A stretch of DNA of 64,000 nt from RPQJ01 sp963732415 (GTDB lineage: Bacteria > Pseudomonadota > Gammaproteobacteria > Steroidobacterales > Steroidobacteraceae). Under the pieces are notes generated by a model that was not told where the DNA came from, did no database searches, and saw only the letters and a program-made list of their open reading frames with translations. The DNA lies in the NCBI GenBank assembly GCA_963732415.1, contig CAVSZK010000008.1, positions 113,953 to 177,952 on the forward strand, written 5' to 3'. Below, piece by piece: positions 8,810 through 18,165 of the stretch. A program made the translations under genes and the position numbers. The first letter of the stretch is position 1. Every line of letters starts with the position of its first letter.

Positions 8810-10248
8810 GAGGCTACCTCGGCAACCAGGGTCGTAACCGGCCCGGTAAGAGGGGCCGAGGAGGCGGAGGCGGCGGCGGTGCCGATGGCAACCGGGGGCC
8901 GCGGCAGGACGAACTGCCGCCGGAGGATTTCCTGGACGCCGACGACCTCGACGTCATCAGCCCGGAGGAACTCGAGGCGAGCCGCCGCTCGATGAACCTG
9001 TCGGAGTTGAAGCACAAGCCGATTCCCGACCTGCTCAAGATGGCGCAGCAGATGGGGATGGAGAACCTGGCGCGCTCGCGCAAGCAGGACATCATCTTCG
9101 CGATCCTCAAGGCACACGCCAGGAACGGCGAGGACATCTACGGCGACGGCGTGCTCGAGATCCTGCAGGACGGCTTCGGCTTCCTGCGCTCGCCCGAGGG
9201 CTCCTACCTCGCGGGCCCCGACGACATCTACATCAGCCCGAGCCAGATCCGGCGCTTCAACCTGCGCACCGGTGACTCGATTTCCGGGCTCATCCGTCCG
9301 CCGAAGGACGGCGAGCGCTACTTCGCGCTGCTCAAGGTCGGGCAGATCAATTTCGACTCGCCCGAGAACGCGCGCAGCAAGGTGCTGTTCGAGAACCTCA
9401 CGCCGCTGCACCCGACCCGCCGCCTCAAGCTCGAGCGCGGCACCGGCAGCACCGAGGACCTCACCGCGCGCATGATCGACCTGATCGCGCCGCTCGGTAA
9501 GGGCCAGCGCGGACTGATCGTCTCGCCGCCGAAGGCCGGCAAGACGATGCTGCTGCAGAACATCGCCAACTCGATCACCGGCAACCACCCCGAGGTGTAC
9601 CTGATCGTGCTGCTCATCGACGAGCGGCCCGAGGAAGTCACCGAGATGTCGCGCACCGTGCGCGGTGAAGTCGTCTCCTCGACCTTCGACGAGCCCGCGA
9701 GCCGCCACGTGCAGGTGGCCGAGATGGTCATCGAGAAGGCCAAGCGGCTCGTGGAGCACAAGAAGGACGTGGTGATCCTGCTCGACTCGATCACGCGACT
9801 CGCGCGCGCCTACAACACCGTGGTGCCGAGCTCCGGCAAGGTACTCACGGGCGGCGTGGATGCGAACGCGCTGCAGCGGCCGAAGCGCTTCTTCGGCGCC
9901 GCGCGCAACATCGAGGAGGGCGGCAGCCTGACGATCATGGCCACGGCCCTGATCGACACCGGTTCGCGCATGGACGACGTGATCTACGAAGAGTTCAAGG
10001 GCACCGGCAACAGCGAAATCCACCTGGATCGCCGCATCGCCGAGAAGCGTGTTTACCCTGCGTTCAACATCAATCGTTCCGGCACCCGCCGCGAAGAGTT
10101 GATCACGTCGCCGGACGAACTCGCCAAGATCTGGATCATCCGCAAGCTGCTGCACCCGATGGACGAGCTTGCCGCCGCGGAATTCCTCATCGACAAGATG
10201 CGGGACACCAAGACCAATGGCGAGTTCTTCGACCTGATGAAGCGCTGA
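8806..10248 (+). CDS. rho: Transcription termination factor Rho with N-terminal extension
   Basis: Hexameric RNA-dependent ATPase that ends transcription. The canonical Rho core begins at the ATG at 8992 (MNLSELKHKPI) and is 418 residues, the same as E. coli. I place the start at the GTG at 8806, giving 480 residues. It overlaps the trxA stop as GTGA, the intervening 62 codons have normal high-GC third positions, and no good ribosome-binding site precedes 8992. The extension is Arg/Gly-rich (KRGRGGGGGGG), then acidic. Visible motifs are the RNA-binding region DGFGFLRS, P-loop PKAGKT with Lys246, and LLDSITRLARAYN. The frame is open even further upstream, across trxA (see findings). Confidence 0.93.
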   Translation: MRGYLGNQGRNRPGKRGRGGGGGGGADGNRGPRQDELPPEDFLDADDLDVISPEELEASRRSMNLSELKHKPIPDLLKMAQQMGMENLARSRKQDIIFAILKAHARNGEDIYGDGVLEILQDGFGFLRSPEGSYLAGPDDIYISPSQIRRFNLRTGDSISGLIRPPKDGERYFALLKVGQINFDSPENARSKVLFENLTPLHPTRRLKLERGTGSTEDLTARMIDLIAPLGKGQRGLIVSPPKAGKTMLLQNIANSITGNHPEVYLIVLLIDERPEEVTEMSRTVRGEVVSSTFDEPASRHVQVAEMVIEKAKRLVEHKKDVVILLDSITRLARAYNTVVPSSGKVLTGGVDANALQRPKRFFGAARNIEEGGSLTIMATALIDTGSRMDDVIYEEFKGTGNSEIHLDRRIAEKRVYPAFNINRSGTRREELITSPDELAKIWIIRKLLHPMDELAAAEFLIDKMRDTKTNGEFFDLMKR

Positions 10249-10286
10249 GCCGCTGGCCGGCTGCGGCCGGCGGGGGGGCGGGACGC

Positions 10287-11180
10287 GTGCAGACCAATAA
10301 CCTGAGGGGCATCGCCCTGATGCTGCTGTCCGTGGCCGTGTTCTCGGTCATGGACGCCTTGTTGAAGGTCCTCGCAGGGCACTATGCGCCGATGCAGGTC
10401 GCCTTCCTGCGCGGCATCACCTCGCTGCCGTTCGTGCTGATGCCGATACTGCTGCGCGGGCGCGTCGAACGCCTGCGCATCGTGAACCTCAAGCTCCACC
10501 TGTTCCGCGGCGCGCTGAGTGTGCTGATGCTCGGCAGCTTCATCTTCGCCGTGCGCGAGTCTTCGCTGGCGACCACTTACTCGATCTTCATGTGCGCGCC
10601 ACTGGTGGTGGCGGCGCTCTCCGTGCCGATGCTCGGCGAGACCGTGGGCCGCCACCGGTGGGCCGCGATCTGCATCGGCCTCGCAGGAGTGCTGCTGATG
10701 CTCAGGCCTGCGGGGGGCAACTGGATCTCGATCGGCAGCCTGGCCGCCGTGGTGGCCGCGCTGTGCTACTCGCTCGCCGTCATTACGCTGCGGGTGCTGT
10801 CGCGAACAGACACAAACGAGAGCATGGTGTTCTGGTTGATGGCAATGCTGTCCGTCGGCGCCGGACTGCTCTCGATTTCCGGCTGGCAACCGCTGCAGCT
10901 GCCGGACTGGCCGCTGATGCTGGGCCTGGGCCTGGCCGGTGCGATGGGGCAGTACCTGATCACCGAGGCATTCAGGAGCGCGCCGGTGGCCGTGTTGACG
11001 CCGCTCGAATACACGGCCCTGGTGTGGGGCGTGGTGCTCGACTTCTCGATCTGGCACGTGTTGCCGGGTACTGCGACGTTGCTCGGCGGTGCCATTGTCG
11101 TCGGCGCGGGGCTCTACGTGATACGCAGGGAGGCGTTGCGGCGAACCGCGGGCCCGCTGCCTACCTCACCGGAATCGTAA
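10287..11180 (+). CDS. DMT-superfamily (EamA) transporter
   Basis: A 297-residue inner-membrane protein with about ten hydrophobic segments in two EamA halves. The first half starts GIALMLLSVAVFSVMDALLK; the second begins near residue 150 (WISIGSLAAVVAALCYSLAV). Family members export small metabolites or amino acids, and the substrate cannot be told. The start is a GTG at 10287 after a G-rich stretch. It lies 38 nt after rho on the same strand and converges with purD. Two other DMT-type genes occur in the window (30898 and 34069). Confidence 0.82.
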   Translation: MQTNNLRGIALMLLSVAVFSVMDALLKVLAGHYAPMQVAFLRGITSLPFVLMPILLRGRVERLRIVNLKLHLFRGALSVLMLGSFIFAVRESSLATTYSIFMCAPLVVAALSVPMLGETVGRHRWAAICIGLAGVLLMLRPAGGNWISIGSLAAVVAALCYSLAVITLRVLSRTDTNESMVFWLMAMLSVGAGLLSISGWQPLQLPDWPLMLGLGLAGAMGQYLITEAFRSAPVAVLTPLEYTALVWGVVLDFSIWHVLPGTATLLGGAIVVGAGLYVIRREALRRTAGPLPTSPES

Positions 11181-11235
11181 GCATCGGTGCGGCCTGGCCA
11201 CCGGCACTCGCATCGGCCGGATCATACGAAAGTGA

Positions 11236-12513
11236 CTATTCGCGGGCGATCGCCCTGTAGCCGATGTCGCGACGGTACTGCATGCCGTCCCAGCAGATCG
11301 CGGCGACGAGATCGTATGCCTGCTGCTGCGCGGCCCTGACGCCGTCGCCCAGGCCCACCGCGCAGAGCACACGCCCGCCGCTGGTCACCACCGACTCGCC
11401 GTCGAGCGTGGTGGCCGCGTGGAACACCTTGCCGGGCAGCTTCGCCGCCGCATCCAGCCCATGGATCACGTCGCCGTTGCGGGCATTGTCCGGGTAGCCG
11501 CCGGCCGCCAGCACGACGCCGACCGCGGCGCGCGGATCCCAGTCCACTTTCGCGTCGGCAAGCCGGCCGTCGAGCGCGGCCTCGCAGAGCGCGGTGATGT
11601 CGGAGCGCATGCGTGCCAGGATCGGCTGCGTCTCGGGATCGCCGAGCCGGCAATTGAACTCGAGCACTTTAGGCGTGCCGTCCGCGGCGATCATCAGGCC
11701 TGCATACAGGAAGCCGACGTATGGTGTGCCTGCTGCGGCGAGCGCGCGCACGGTGGGCCACATCACCTCGCGCATCGCGCGCTCGTGCACCTCGGCCGTG
11801 ACCACGGGCGCCGGCGAATAGGCGCCCATTCCTCCGGTGTTCGGCCCGAGATCGCCGTCGTCGCGGCGCTTGTGGTCCTGCGACGTGGCGAGCGGCAGCA
11901 CGTTTGTGCCATCCACCATGGCGATGAAGCTCGCTTCCTCGCCCTCGAGGAATTCCTCGATGACGATCGTCGCGCCCGCGGCGCCGAAGCGCCCGGTGAA
12001 CATGGTCTCGGCCGTCTCGACCGCCTCGTTCACATCCTGGCAGATGACCACGCCCTTGCCCGCGGCCAGGCCGTCGGCCTTGACCACCAGCGGAGCGCGC
12101 TGGGCGCGAACCCAGGCCGGATCAAAACTCTCGCGCGTGAAGGTCGCGTAAGCGGCAGTCGGTATCGAGTGGCGCTGCAGGAATTCCTTCATGTAGGCCT
12201 TGGAGCCCTCGAGACGGGCGGCCTCGCGGCTCGGGCCGAAGCAGCGCAGCCCCGCTGCGGAGAATTCGTCGGTGACGCCCTGCACCAGCGGGCCCTCGGG
12301 CCCGACGATGGTGAGGTCGATCTTCTCTGCAAGCGCGAAGCGCACCAGGCCGGGCAGGTCGTCCGCTGCGACGTCCACGTTCCTGACCCGCGGCTCCAGC
12401 GCGGTGCCCGCATTTCCCGGCGCGACGAGCACCTGCGTCACGCGCGGCGACTGCGCGGCCTTCCAGGCGAGTGCGTGCTCGCGGCCGCCCGATCCGATGA
12501 TGAGTACTTTCAT
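11236..12513 (-). CDS. purD: Phosphoribosylamine-glycine ligase PurD
   Basis: ATP-grasp enzyme of de novo purine synthesis joining glycine to 5-phosphoribosylamine. From the ATG at 12513 it has 425 residues, beginning MKVLIIGSGGREHALAWK, the standard PurD N-terminus. Further motifs are KADGLAAGKGV, the ATP-grasp core EEFLEGEEAS, and LEFNCRLGDPETQ near the metal site. Seven extra in-frame codons upstream (from 12534) are probably not used. It follows purH on the same strand, but a REPIN-like repeat cluster separates them by 228 nt. In relatives the two genes are usually adjacent. Confidence 0.95.
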   Translation of the reverse strand: MKVLIIGSGGREHALAWKAAQSPRVTQVLVAPGNAGTALEPRVRNVDVAADDLPGLVRFALAEKIDLTIVGPEGPLVQGVTDEFSAAGLRCFGPSREAARLEGSKAYMKEFLQRHSIPTAAYATFTRESFDPAWVRAQRAPLVVKADGLAAGKGVVICQDVNEAVETAETMFTGRFGAAGATIVIEEFLEGEEASFIAMVDGTNVLPLATSQDHKRRDDGDLGPNTGGMGAYSPAPVVTAEVHERAMREVMWPTVRALAAAGTPYVGFLYAGLMIAADGTPKVLEFNCRLGDPETQPILARMRSDITALCEAALDGRLADAKVDWDPRAAVGVVLAAGGYPDNARNGDVIHGLDAAAKLPGKVFHAATTLDGESVVTSGGRVLCAVGLGDGVRAAQQQAYDLVAAICWDGMQYRRDIGYRAIARE

Positions 12514-12530
12514 AAAATCAGGCATGAGGG

Positions 12531-12709
12531 GCATGAGGTGCCGGTGTTACGGTTTCGGCATGAGGTGCCGGTGTTACGGTTTCGGCATGAGGTGCCGGTG
12601 TTACGGTTTCGGTAACTCGGAAAGTGCAACGAGCATGAGGTGCCGGTTTTACGGTTTCGATAGCCTGTTGCGCGTTCCGAGTTACCGAAACCGTAACACC
12701 GGCACCTTC
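12531..12709. repeat. R1 repeat cluster with a REPIN-like inverted pair
   Basis: Three direct copies of R1 start at 12531, 12558 and 12585 with a 27-bp period. A diverged copy starts at 12633 and an inverted copy covers 12679-12709. Arms 12590-12622 and 12675-12707 are perfect 33-nt reverse complements separated by 52 nt, so the pair can form a long hairpin. The core GTTACGGTTTCGGTAAC is itself an interrupted palindrome (GTTAC-N7-GTAAC). The cluster fills the space between purH and purD, and the same repeat recurs around the RAYT gene at 31-33 kb. Confidence 0.85.
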
Positions 12710-12741
12710 ACACCTTCACACTGAGTGGTATGCCCCCTCCC

Positions 12742-14304
12742 TCAGTGTCTGAAATGCCGCATGCCGGTGAACACCATCGCGATGCCGTGCTCGTCCGCGG
12801 CGGCGATCACCTCCGGATCGCGCTTCGATCCGCCTGGCTGTATCACAGCGACGATGCCGTGGTCGGCGGCGGCGTCGAGGCCGTCGCGGAACGGGAAGAA
12901 GGCGTCCGAAGCCATCACCGAGCCTGTGGGGTCGAGGCCTTCGTCGCGTGCCTTCATGGCCGCGATCCGGCTCGACACGACGCGGCTCATCTGGCCCGCG
13001 CCGATTCCCACGGTCGTGCCGCCCTTCACGTAGATAATGGCGTTCGACTTCACGTACTTGCAGACCCGCCAGGCGAACTTGAGGTCAGCCAGTTCGGCCG
13101 GTGTCGGCGCGCGCTTCGTCACGACCTTCAGGTCGCTCTCGGCGACCATGCCTTCGTCGCGTGACTGGACGAGCAACCCGCCGTTGATGCTGCGGATATC
13201 CAAGCGCGAATTGCTCGGCGTGAGATCGCCGGTGACGAGCAGGCGCACGTTCTCTTTCTTTGCGCAGGCCTCGCGGGCCTCGGCGTCGGCTTCCGGGACC
13301 ACGATGACCTCGACGAACTGGCGTTCGAGGATCACTCGGGTGGTTGCGCCGTCGAGTGGTCGGTTGAAGGCGATGATGCCGCCGAATGCGGAGGTGGGGT
13401 CGGTCCTGAACGCGCGATCGTAGGCCTGGCCGATATCCGCGCCCATCGCGACGCCGCAGGGATTCGCGTGCTTGACGATCACGCAGGCGGGCGCCGTGAA
13501 CTGGCGGACACACTCGAGTGCCGTGTCGGCGTCGGCGAGGTTGTTGAACGACAGTTCCTTGCCCTGCAGCTGCGACGCGGAGCCGATCGACGCACCCTGC
13601 GCGTCGGACGCGGCGTAGAACGCTGCCTGCTGGTGCGGGTTTTCCCCGTAGCGCAGGTCCAGCCGCTTGCGGAACTGCAGCGCGAGCAGGTCCGGAAAGT
13701 CGCTGGCCGACGAACGCGCCGACTGCCCGAGGTACGAAGCAACCGCCGCGTCGTACTGTGCCGTGTGCGCGAACGCCTTGGTGGCGAGCCGCAGGCGGGT
13801 CTCCGCCGAAACCGTGCCGCCGCCGCGGTCGAGTTCCGCGAGCACCGTGCCGTAGTCGAGCGGGTCCACGATGACGGTGACGCGCTCGTGATTCTTCGCC
13901 GAGGCGCGCACCATTGCCGGGCCGCCGATGTCGATGTTCTCGACCGCGTCCTCGAAGGTGCAACCGGGCCTGGCGATCGTTGCGGCGAACGGGTAGAGGT
14001 TCACAGCGATGAGGTCGATGGGCTCGATGCCGTGCTCCGCCATCACCGCGTCGTCGGTGCCGAGGCGTCCGAGCAGTCCGCCGTGAATGCGGGGGTGCAG
14101 CGTCTTGACCCGCCCGCCCATGATCTCCGGAAAACCGGTGACCGACGACACGTCTTCCACCTCGATGCCGTTTGCCCTCAGCAGCCCGGCGGTGCCGCCG
14201 GTCGAAACGATGACGATGCCCCGATCGCGAAGCGCACGGGCGAAGTCGAGCAGGCCTTCCTTGCTCGAGACGCTGAGGAGTGCACGCCGGATGGTTGTGT
14301 TCAC
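12742..14304 (-). CDS. purH: Bifunctional AICAR transformylase/IMP cyclohydrolase PurH
   Basis: Catalyses the last two steps of IMP synthesis. The 520-residue protein has the usual two-domain layout. The N-terminal MGS-like cyclohydrolase domain begins RRALLSVSSKEGLLDFAR. The C-terminal transformylase has the catalytic KHANPCGVA motif near residue 275 and ends with DAFFPFRDGLD and KRDPEVIAAADEHG. It lies 27 nt downstream of fis on the same strand. Confidence 0.96.
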   Translation of the reverse strand: MNTTIRRALLSVSSKEGLLDFARALRDRGIVIVSTGGTAGLLRANGIEVEDVSSVTGFPEIMGGRVKTLHPRIHGGLLGRLGTDDAVMAEHGIEPIDLIAVNLYPFAATIARPGCTFEDAVENIDIGGPAMVRASAKNHERVTVIVDPLDYGTVLAELDRGGGTVSAETRLRLATKAFAHTAQYDAAVASYLGQSARSSASDFPDLLALQFRKRLDLRYGENPHQQAAFYAASDAQGASIGSASQLQGKELSFNNLADADTALECVRQFTAPACVIVKHANPCGVAMGADIGQAYDRAFRTDPTSAFGGIIAFNRPLDGATTRVILERQFVEVIVVPEADAEAREACAKKENVRLLVTGDLTPSNSRLDIRSINGGLLVQSRDEGMVAESDLKVVTKRAPTPAELADLKFAWRVCKYVKSNAIIYVKGGTTVGIGAGQMSRVVSSRIAAMKARDEGLDPTGSVMASDAFFPFRDGLDAAADHGIVAVIQPGGSKRDPEVIAAADEHGIAMVFTGMRHFRH

Positions 14305-14331
14305 GTTGACTGCCCCGGTCGAGCGGACGGT

Positions 14332-14643
14332 TCAGGCAGAAATGCCGTAGGTCTTCAGCTTCTTGCGCAGCGTGCCGCGGTTGATGCCGAGAACTTCCGC
14401 AGCGCGGCTCTGGTTGCCTTCGGAGTAGTCGAGCGCTGCGCGGAACAGCGGCTCCTCCACCTCGCGCATCACCAGGTCGTACAGATGCCCCGGCGCATGG
14501 CCGTTCAGGCTGGTGAAATAGCTGTCGAGTGCCTGTGCGGTCATCGAGCGCAGCGGAATGCTGCGTCCGCCCGACAACGAGGCCGGCCTCGGCTCCCTGC
14601 GGATCCTTGTTTTTCTACGCGGCGGCATTGTCCCCGTCCCCAA
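14332..14643 (-). CDS. fis: DNA-binding protein Fis
   Basis: Nucleoid-associated regulator acting as a homodimer. The 103-residue protein carries the conserved C-terminal helix-turn-helix, with NQSRAAEVLGINRGTLRKK at the end, and the dimer region around LYDLVMREVEEPLF. Length is close to E. coli Fis (98); the first 6-30 residues are basic and may be shorter if a downstream Met is used. It lies 21 nt after dusB, the conserved dusB-fis arrangement. Confidence 0.94.
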   Translation of the reverse strand: MGTGTMPPRRKTRIRREPRPASLSGGRSIPLRSMTAQALDSYFTSLNGHAPGHLYDLVMREVEEPLFRAALDYSEGNQSRAAEVLGINRGTLRKKLKTYGISA

Positions 14644-14664
14644 ATCCCCAATCCGTGTTCGCGC

Positions 14665-15654
14665 TCAGGCAGCCTCGGCGTCCCGCTGCGCGTCGAAGAA
14701 CCCGCGCACCGCATCGAGTTGATGCTCCGCCGAGTCCACCTGCATGATGGACTGCCTGAACGCCTGCGCATGCGGACGCTCACGGCAATACCAGCCGATG
14801 TGCTTGCGCGCGATCCTGACCCCCGCTTCTACGCCGTAGAAAGCGTACAAATCGCGCAAGTGGATCGCGATGATATCACGCGTATCCTCTGCGGAAGGCT
14901 CTGCGGGCGCCGGATTTCCCGCAAGCAGCGCCTCGATCTCGCGGAAAATCCACGGCCGTCCCTGGGCGGCCCGTCCGATCATCACGCCGTCCACTCCGGT
15001 AATGCGAATGATTTCGACGGCCTTGCTGCCGGAGTCGATGTCGCCGTTGGCGATCACCGGTATCCGCACTGCCTGCTTGATGGCCGCGACCGTGTCGTAT
15101 TCCGCCTGGCCCTCGAATCGACAGGCACGGCTGCGGCCGTGGACCGCCAGCGCCTGCACGCCGGCCGACTCCGCGATACGCGCGACGGCGACGCCGTTCG
15201 TCCGCTCGCGGCTCCAGCCGGTGCGGATCTTCAGGGTCACGGGCACGTCCACGGCCCGGACGGTGGCATCCAGGATAGCGGCGACCAGCGCCTCGTCGCG
15301 CAGCAGTGCGGATCCCGCGTCGCGATTACAGACCTTCTTTGCGGGACAGCCCATGTTGATGTCGATGATCTGCGCCCCGGCGTCCACGTTGCGTCGTGCA
15401 GCGTCGGCCATCTCGCCGGGGTCGCTGCCCGCAATCTGCACTACGCGCGGCTCGGCCTCCCCGGAATGGTCACGCCGCTGGCGAGATTTCTTCGTGCCCC
15501 ATAGCCGGGGATCGGCGGACAGCATCTCGCCGGCCGTGAGCGCCGCACCCATGCGTCGGCAGAGCTTGCGAAAGGGCAGGTCGGTGACACCCGCCATGGG
15601 TGCGAGAAGACTGCGGCCGCCCAGCCGGTATGGGCCGATGACGATTTCGCCCAT
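14665..15654 (-). CDS. dusB: tRNA-dihydrouridine synthase B (DusB)
   Basis: FMN-dependent enzyme reducing specific uridines of tRNA to dihydrouridine. The 329-residue TIM-barrel protein begins IGPYRLGGRSLLAPMAGVTD. It has the catalytic Cys region NMGCPAKKVCNRDAGSA near residues 100-115, VTLKIRTGW, and the FMN phosphate site IANGDIDS. It lies 3 nt after the DUF3426 gene and directly upstream of fis, the order known from many gammaproteobacteria. Confidence 0.95.
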   Translation of the reverse strand: MGEIVIGPYRLGGRSLLAPMAGVTDLPFRKLCRRMGAALTAGEMLSADPRLWGTKKSRQRRDHSGEAEPRVVQIAGSDPGEMADAARRNVDAGAQIIDINMGCPAKKVCNRDAGSALLRDEALVAAILDATVRAVDVPVTLKIRTGWSRERTNGVAVARIAESAGVQALAVHGRSRACRFEGQAEYDTVAAIKQAVRIPVIANGDIDSGSKAVEIIRITGVDGVMIGRAAQGRPWIFREIEALLAGNPAPAEPSAEDTRDIIAIHLRDLYAFYGVEAGVRIARKHIGWYCRERPHAQAFRQSIMQVDSAEHQLDAVRGFFDAQRDAEAA

Positions 15655-15657
15655 GGC

Positions 15658-17064
15658 TCAGCCCGCTTCGCGTGCGCAGCGCAGCAGCGTGGCCGATTCG
15701 CGCAGGCAGACGTCGAGCTGGTAGCCGACGGCGTCCCGGCCGGGATCGACGAGCAGCAGCTCGGCTTCCGCGCTGGCGCCGGGGCCCATCAGCCGCGAGG
15801 CCTCTTCGGCGTTCTTCAGGTAATCGGCCGGGTCGAAGTCGCGCACTGCGATCGCGTCGCCGAAGCGGTCGTCGAGCTCGAGGCGCAGGATCGGATGCGG
15901 CTGCGCGAAGGCCGCGCGATTGGTCAGGCTCGCGCGCACCGCCAGCTGGCCGTTCGCCTCAGGCGTACCGCCATTGCCCCATTGCCGCAGTTCGAATGCC
16001 GCCAGGTCCCAGTCAGGGGACAAGGGCCAGCCGATGCGCGAGTACACGTCCTTCAGCAGCGGTCCAACCTGCGGCCGCCTCACCAGGTCCTGCCGGAAAT
16101 AGTGCGTGACCTGCGCCAGCAGCGCGAACACCAGCAGCAGGCCACCGATCGACCACGCGAGCGACGATCGACGTGGTTGCTCAGGTATGTGTCGACGTTC
16201 GAGGACGGCGGTCAGCGAGGTCTCGGAGTCCGGCCCGCGATTGGTGATGACCGGGCGTCGGGTCACGAGCACGTCTTCGGCCGCTGGCGCCGGGTCAATT
16301 CTGAACGCGCCATCGCCGGCTGTCTTCGGGCTGGCCGCGCCTGTGTCCCATGGCCCGATCCGGACAGCACGTGCTCCGGTCGCCGCCGGCACGACTTCTT
16401 CCTCGATGCCGTCCGGTTCCGTCGCCGACACTTCCACCGGCTCGGCCGCGTACACCTCGTCCGGCTCGGCCGCGAACACGTCTTCCATCTCGACCGCAGG
16501 CACTCCGCCTGGCGCCGGGGCATGGTGTTCATCCACGTCGGGATACGCCGAATCCGGCACGTCGCGCAGGATTTCGAACTCATCCGTCGGGCTGTTGTCG
16601 TCGACGAGTGCGTCGTACTTGTCGGCGTCGATGCCGAGAATGGACTCGATGCTGAGGCCCTCGCCCTCGAGAGTGATGTCCTCGAAGGGCCGGCTCTCGG
16701 TATCGACGATGATCGGCGGGTCGGCCGCGAAATCGACGGGTTCCCCGAACTCGGGCGCCTGCTCGGTCGGGCGGCGGCGATCAGCCCACTCGGTGGGGTC
16801 CACGAAAACGGACTCGATGTCGCTCGCCGTGAAGTGAAACTCGACGCCGGCGACCGACTCGTCATGCGCTGCGAGTTCCTCGATCTCGTCCGGTTTGCGT
16901 CCCATGATCACGCCGCCAAGCGCAGGCGGCGGCGTATCGCTGAGCCTGGCGAGCGCGTTGAATGCGCTGCCGCAGCGTCCGCAGCGCACCGTGCCGCCGG
17001 CCGCGCGAAGGTCGCCGGCACCGACGCGGAAGCGCGCAAGACATTCTGGACACTGCGAATACAT
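15658..17064 (-). CDS. Zinc-ribbon and DUF3426 domain membrane protein
   Basis: A 468-residue protein. It has an N-terminal MJ0042-type zinc ribbon (CPECLARF at 5-12 and CGRCGSAFN near 28-36), then a long acidic low-complexity linker to about residue 295, rich in Asp, Glu, Pro and Val and probably disordered. One membrane helix follows (about 303-321, WSIGGLLLVFALLAQVTHYF), then a C-terminal DUF3426 domain. This architecture is standard for the gene between prmA and dusB in pseudomonads. Its role is not established. Start spacing to prmA is 21 nt. Confidence 0.85.
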   Translation of the reverse strand: MYSQCPECLARFRVGAGDLRAAGGTVRCGRCGSAFNALARLSDTPPPALGGVIMGRKPDEIEELAAHDESVAGVEFHFTASDIESVFVDPTEWADRRRPTEQAPEFGEPVDFAADPPIIVDTESRPFEDITLEGEGLSIESILGIDADKYDALVDDNSPTDEFEILRDVPDSAYPDVDEHHAPAPGGVPAVEMEDVFAAEPDEVYAAEPVEVSATEPDGIEEEVVPAATGARAVRIGPWDTGAASPKTAGDGAFRIDPAPAAEDVLVTRRPVITNRGPDSETSLTAVLERRHIPEQPRRSSLAWSIGGLLLVFALLAQVTHYFRQDLVRRPQVGPLLKDVYSRIGWPLSPDWDLAAFELRQWGNGGTPEANGQLAVRASLTNRAAFAQPHPILRLELDDRFGDAIAVRDFDPADYLKNAEEASRLMGPGASAEAELLLVDPGRDAVGYQLDVCLRESATLLRCAREAG

Positions 17065-17085
17065 TGGTAGCCTGGGTCTCTAGAT

Positions 17086-17964
17086 TCAGTCCGCGCGACG
17101 TTGACCAGCGATCAGTCCCCAGCCGTCGCGCGTCCCGGTGAATGTGATATCAAACCACGGTCGGTAAGCAGCTGTCACGGCATCGACCTGATCTGCCAGC
17201 ACGCCGGACAGCGCGAGTTCGCCGCCAGCCCGGACCGCCGCCGCGAGCCTGGGTGCCAGTTCTACCAGTGGGCCGGCCAGAATGTTCGCCACCAGCACGT
17301 CCGCGGACGCCTTGGCCAGCGTCGGCTCGCCGGTCACGGTCAGCCCCGCGTCGATGCCGTTCCGCACCGCATTTTGCTGCGTCGCGATCAGCGCCTGCGG
17401 GTCTATGTCCACGGCATGGGCTGTCGATGCGCCCAGTTTCAATGCCGCGATCGCCAGGATTCCGCTGCCGCATCCATAGTCCACCAGCATCCGGCCGTGC
17501 AGGTCCCTGCCATCGAGCCACTCCAGGCACATTGCTGTGGTGGGATGCGTGCCGGTCCCGAAGGCGAGCCCCGGGTCGAGTTCGACGCGTACCGCATCGG
17601 CATCGCCGGCAGGTTGCCCGCCCGGGCAGACCCACAACCGGCGTCCGAAACGCATCGGGTGGAAGTCCTTCAGCCATTCCCGTTCCCAGGCACGGTCCTC
17701 GACCGTCGTCACCAGCGGCGGCAGGGTCCCGGGGAGCTTCGGCAGCACGGCATCGATGATCGCCTTCGCGTCCGCATCGCCGTCGAACAGCGCCTGCAGG
17801 CGTATCGTCGGCCACAGCGGTGTCTCGCCGGGTGCCGGCTCGAGCACGGGATTGTCCGCCGCGTCTTCGAGGGTCACCGAGCTTGCGCCGAGTTCGACCA
17901 GTGCGTCCTCGAGCGGCGCAGGATCCGATCCGCCGATGTCGAAAGTGAGTTGCAGGAAGGGCAT
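17086..17964 (-). CDS. prmA: Ribosomal protein L11 methyltransferase PrmA
   Basis: SAM-dependent methyltransferase trimethylating L11. The 292-residue protein (typical about 293) has the N-terminal substrate-recognition part, then motif I VDYGCGSGILAIAALKLG near residue 160, motif II HAVDIDPQA, and NILAGPLVELAP in place of the NPPY-like motif. It heads the DUF3426-dusB-fis-purH-purD series. In Pseudomonas-like genomes accC normally lies immediately upstream; here about 4.5 kb intervenes. Confidence 0.95.
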   Translation of the reverse strand: MPFLQLTFDIGGSDPAPLEDALVELGASSVTLEDAADNPVLEPAPGETPLWPTIRLQALFDGDADAKAIIDAVLPKLPGTLPPLVTTVEDRAWEREWLKDFHPMRFGRRLWVCPGGQPAGDADAVRVELDPGLAFGTGTHPTTAMCLEWLDGRDLHGRMLVDYGCGSGILAIAALKLGASTAHAVDIDPQALIATQQNAVRNGIDAGLTVTGEPTLAKASADVLVANILAGPLVELAPRLAAAVRAGGELALSGVLADQVDAVTAAYRPWFDITFTGTRDGWGLIAGQRRAD

Positions 17965-18165
17965 GCAGATGGACGCTACGCGTGCTCCGGAGAGGGTGCC
18001 GAGTGTGTGCCCCGGTCGATTCGGACACCCCGGTCAGGGCGCTCAGGGTAAACGAGGCGGGCTCGCCGCGGTCACCGGAATGTGCGTCCCCCCTCGTTCG
18101 GGGTAGGTGCGGATCGGCGGCTGTCTGGCATAAGGCCGCGGGTGGACGGGAAGCAGGGGGGCCTG

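Noticed and set aside
8536..10155. Minus-strand open frame of 539 codons opposite rho
   Set aside because: Antisense shadow of rho with no similarity to any family.
12531..12709. CRISPR-like short direct repeats at 27-bp period
   Set aside because: Copies are contiguous without spacers, one is inverted, and the same repeat is dispersed at 30-34 kb next to a RAYT gene.
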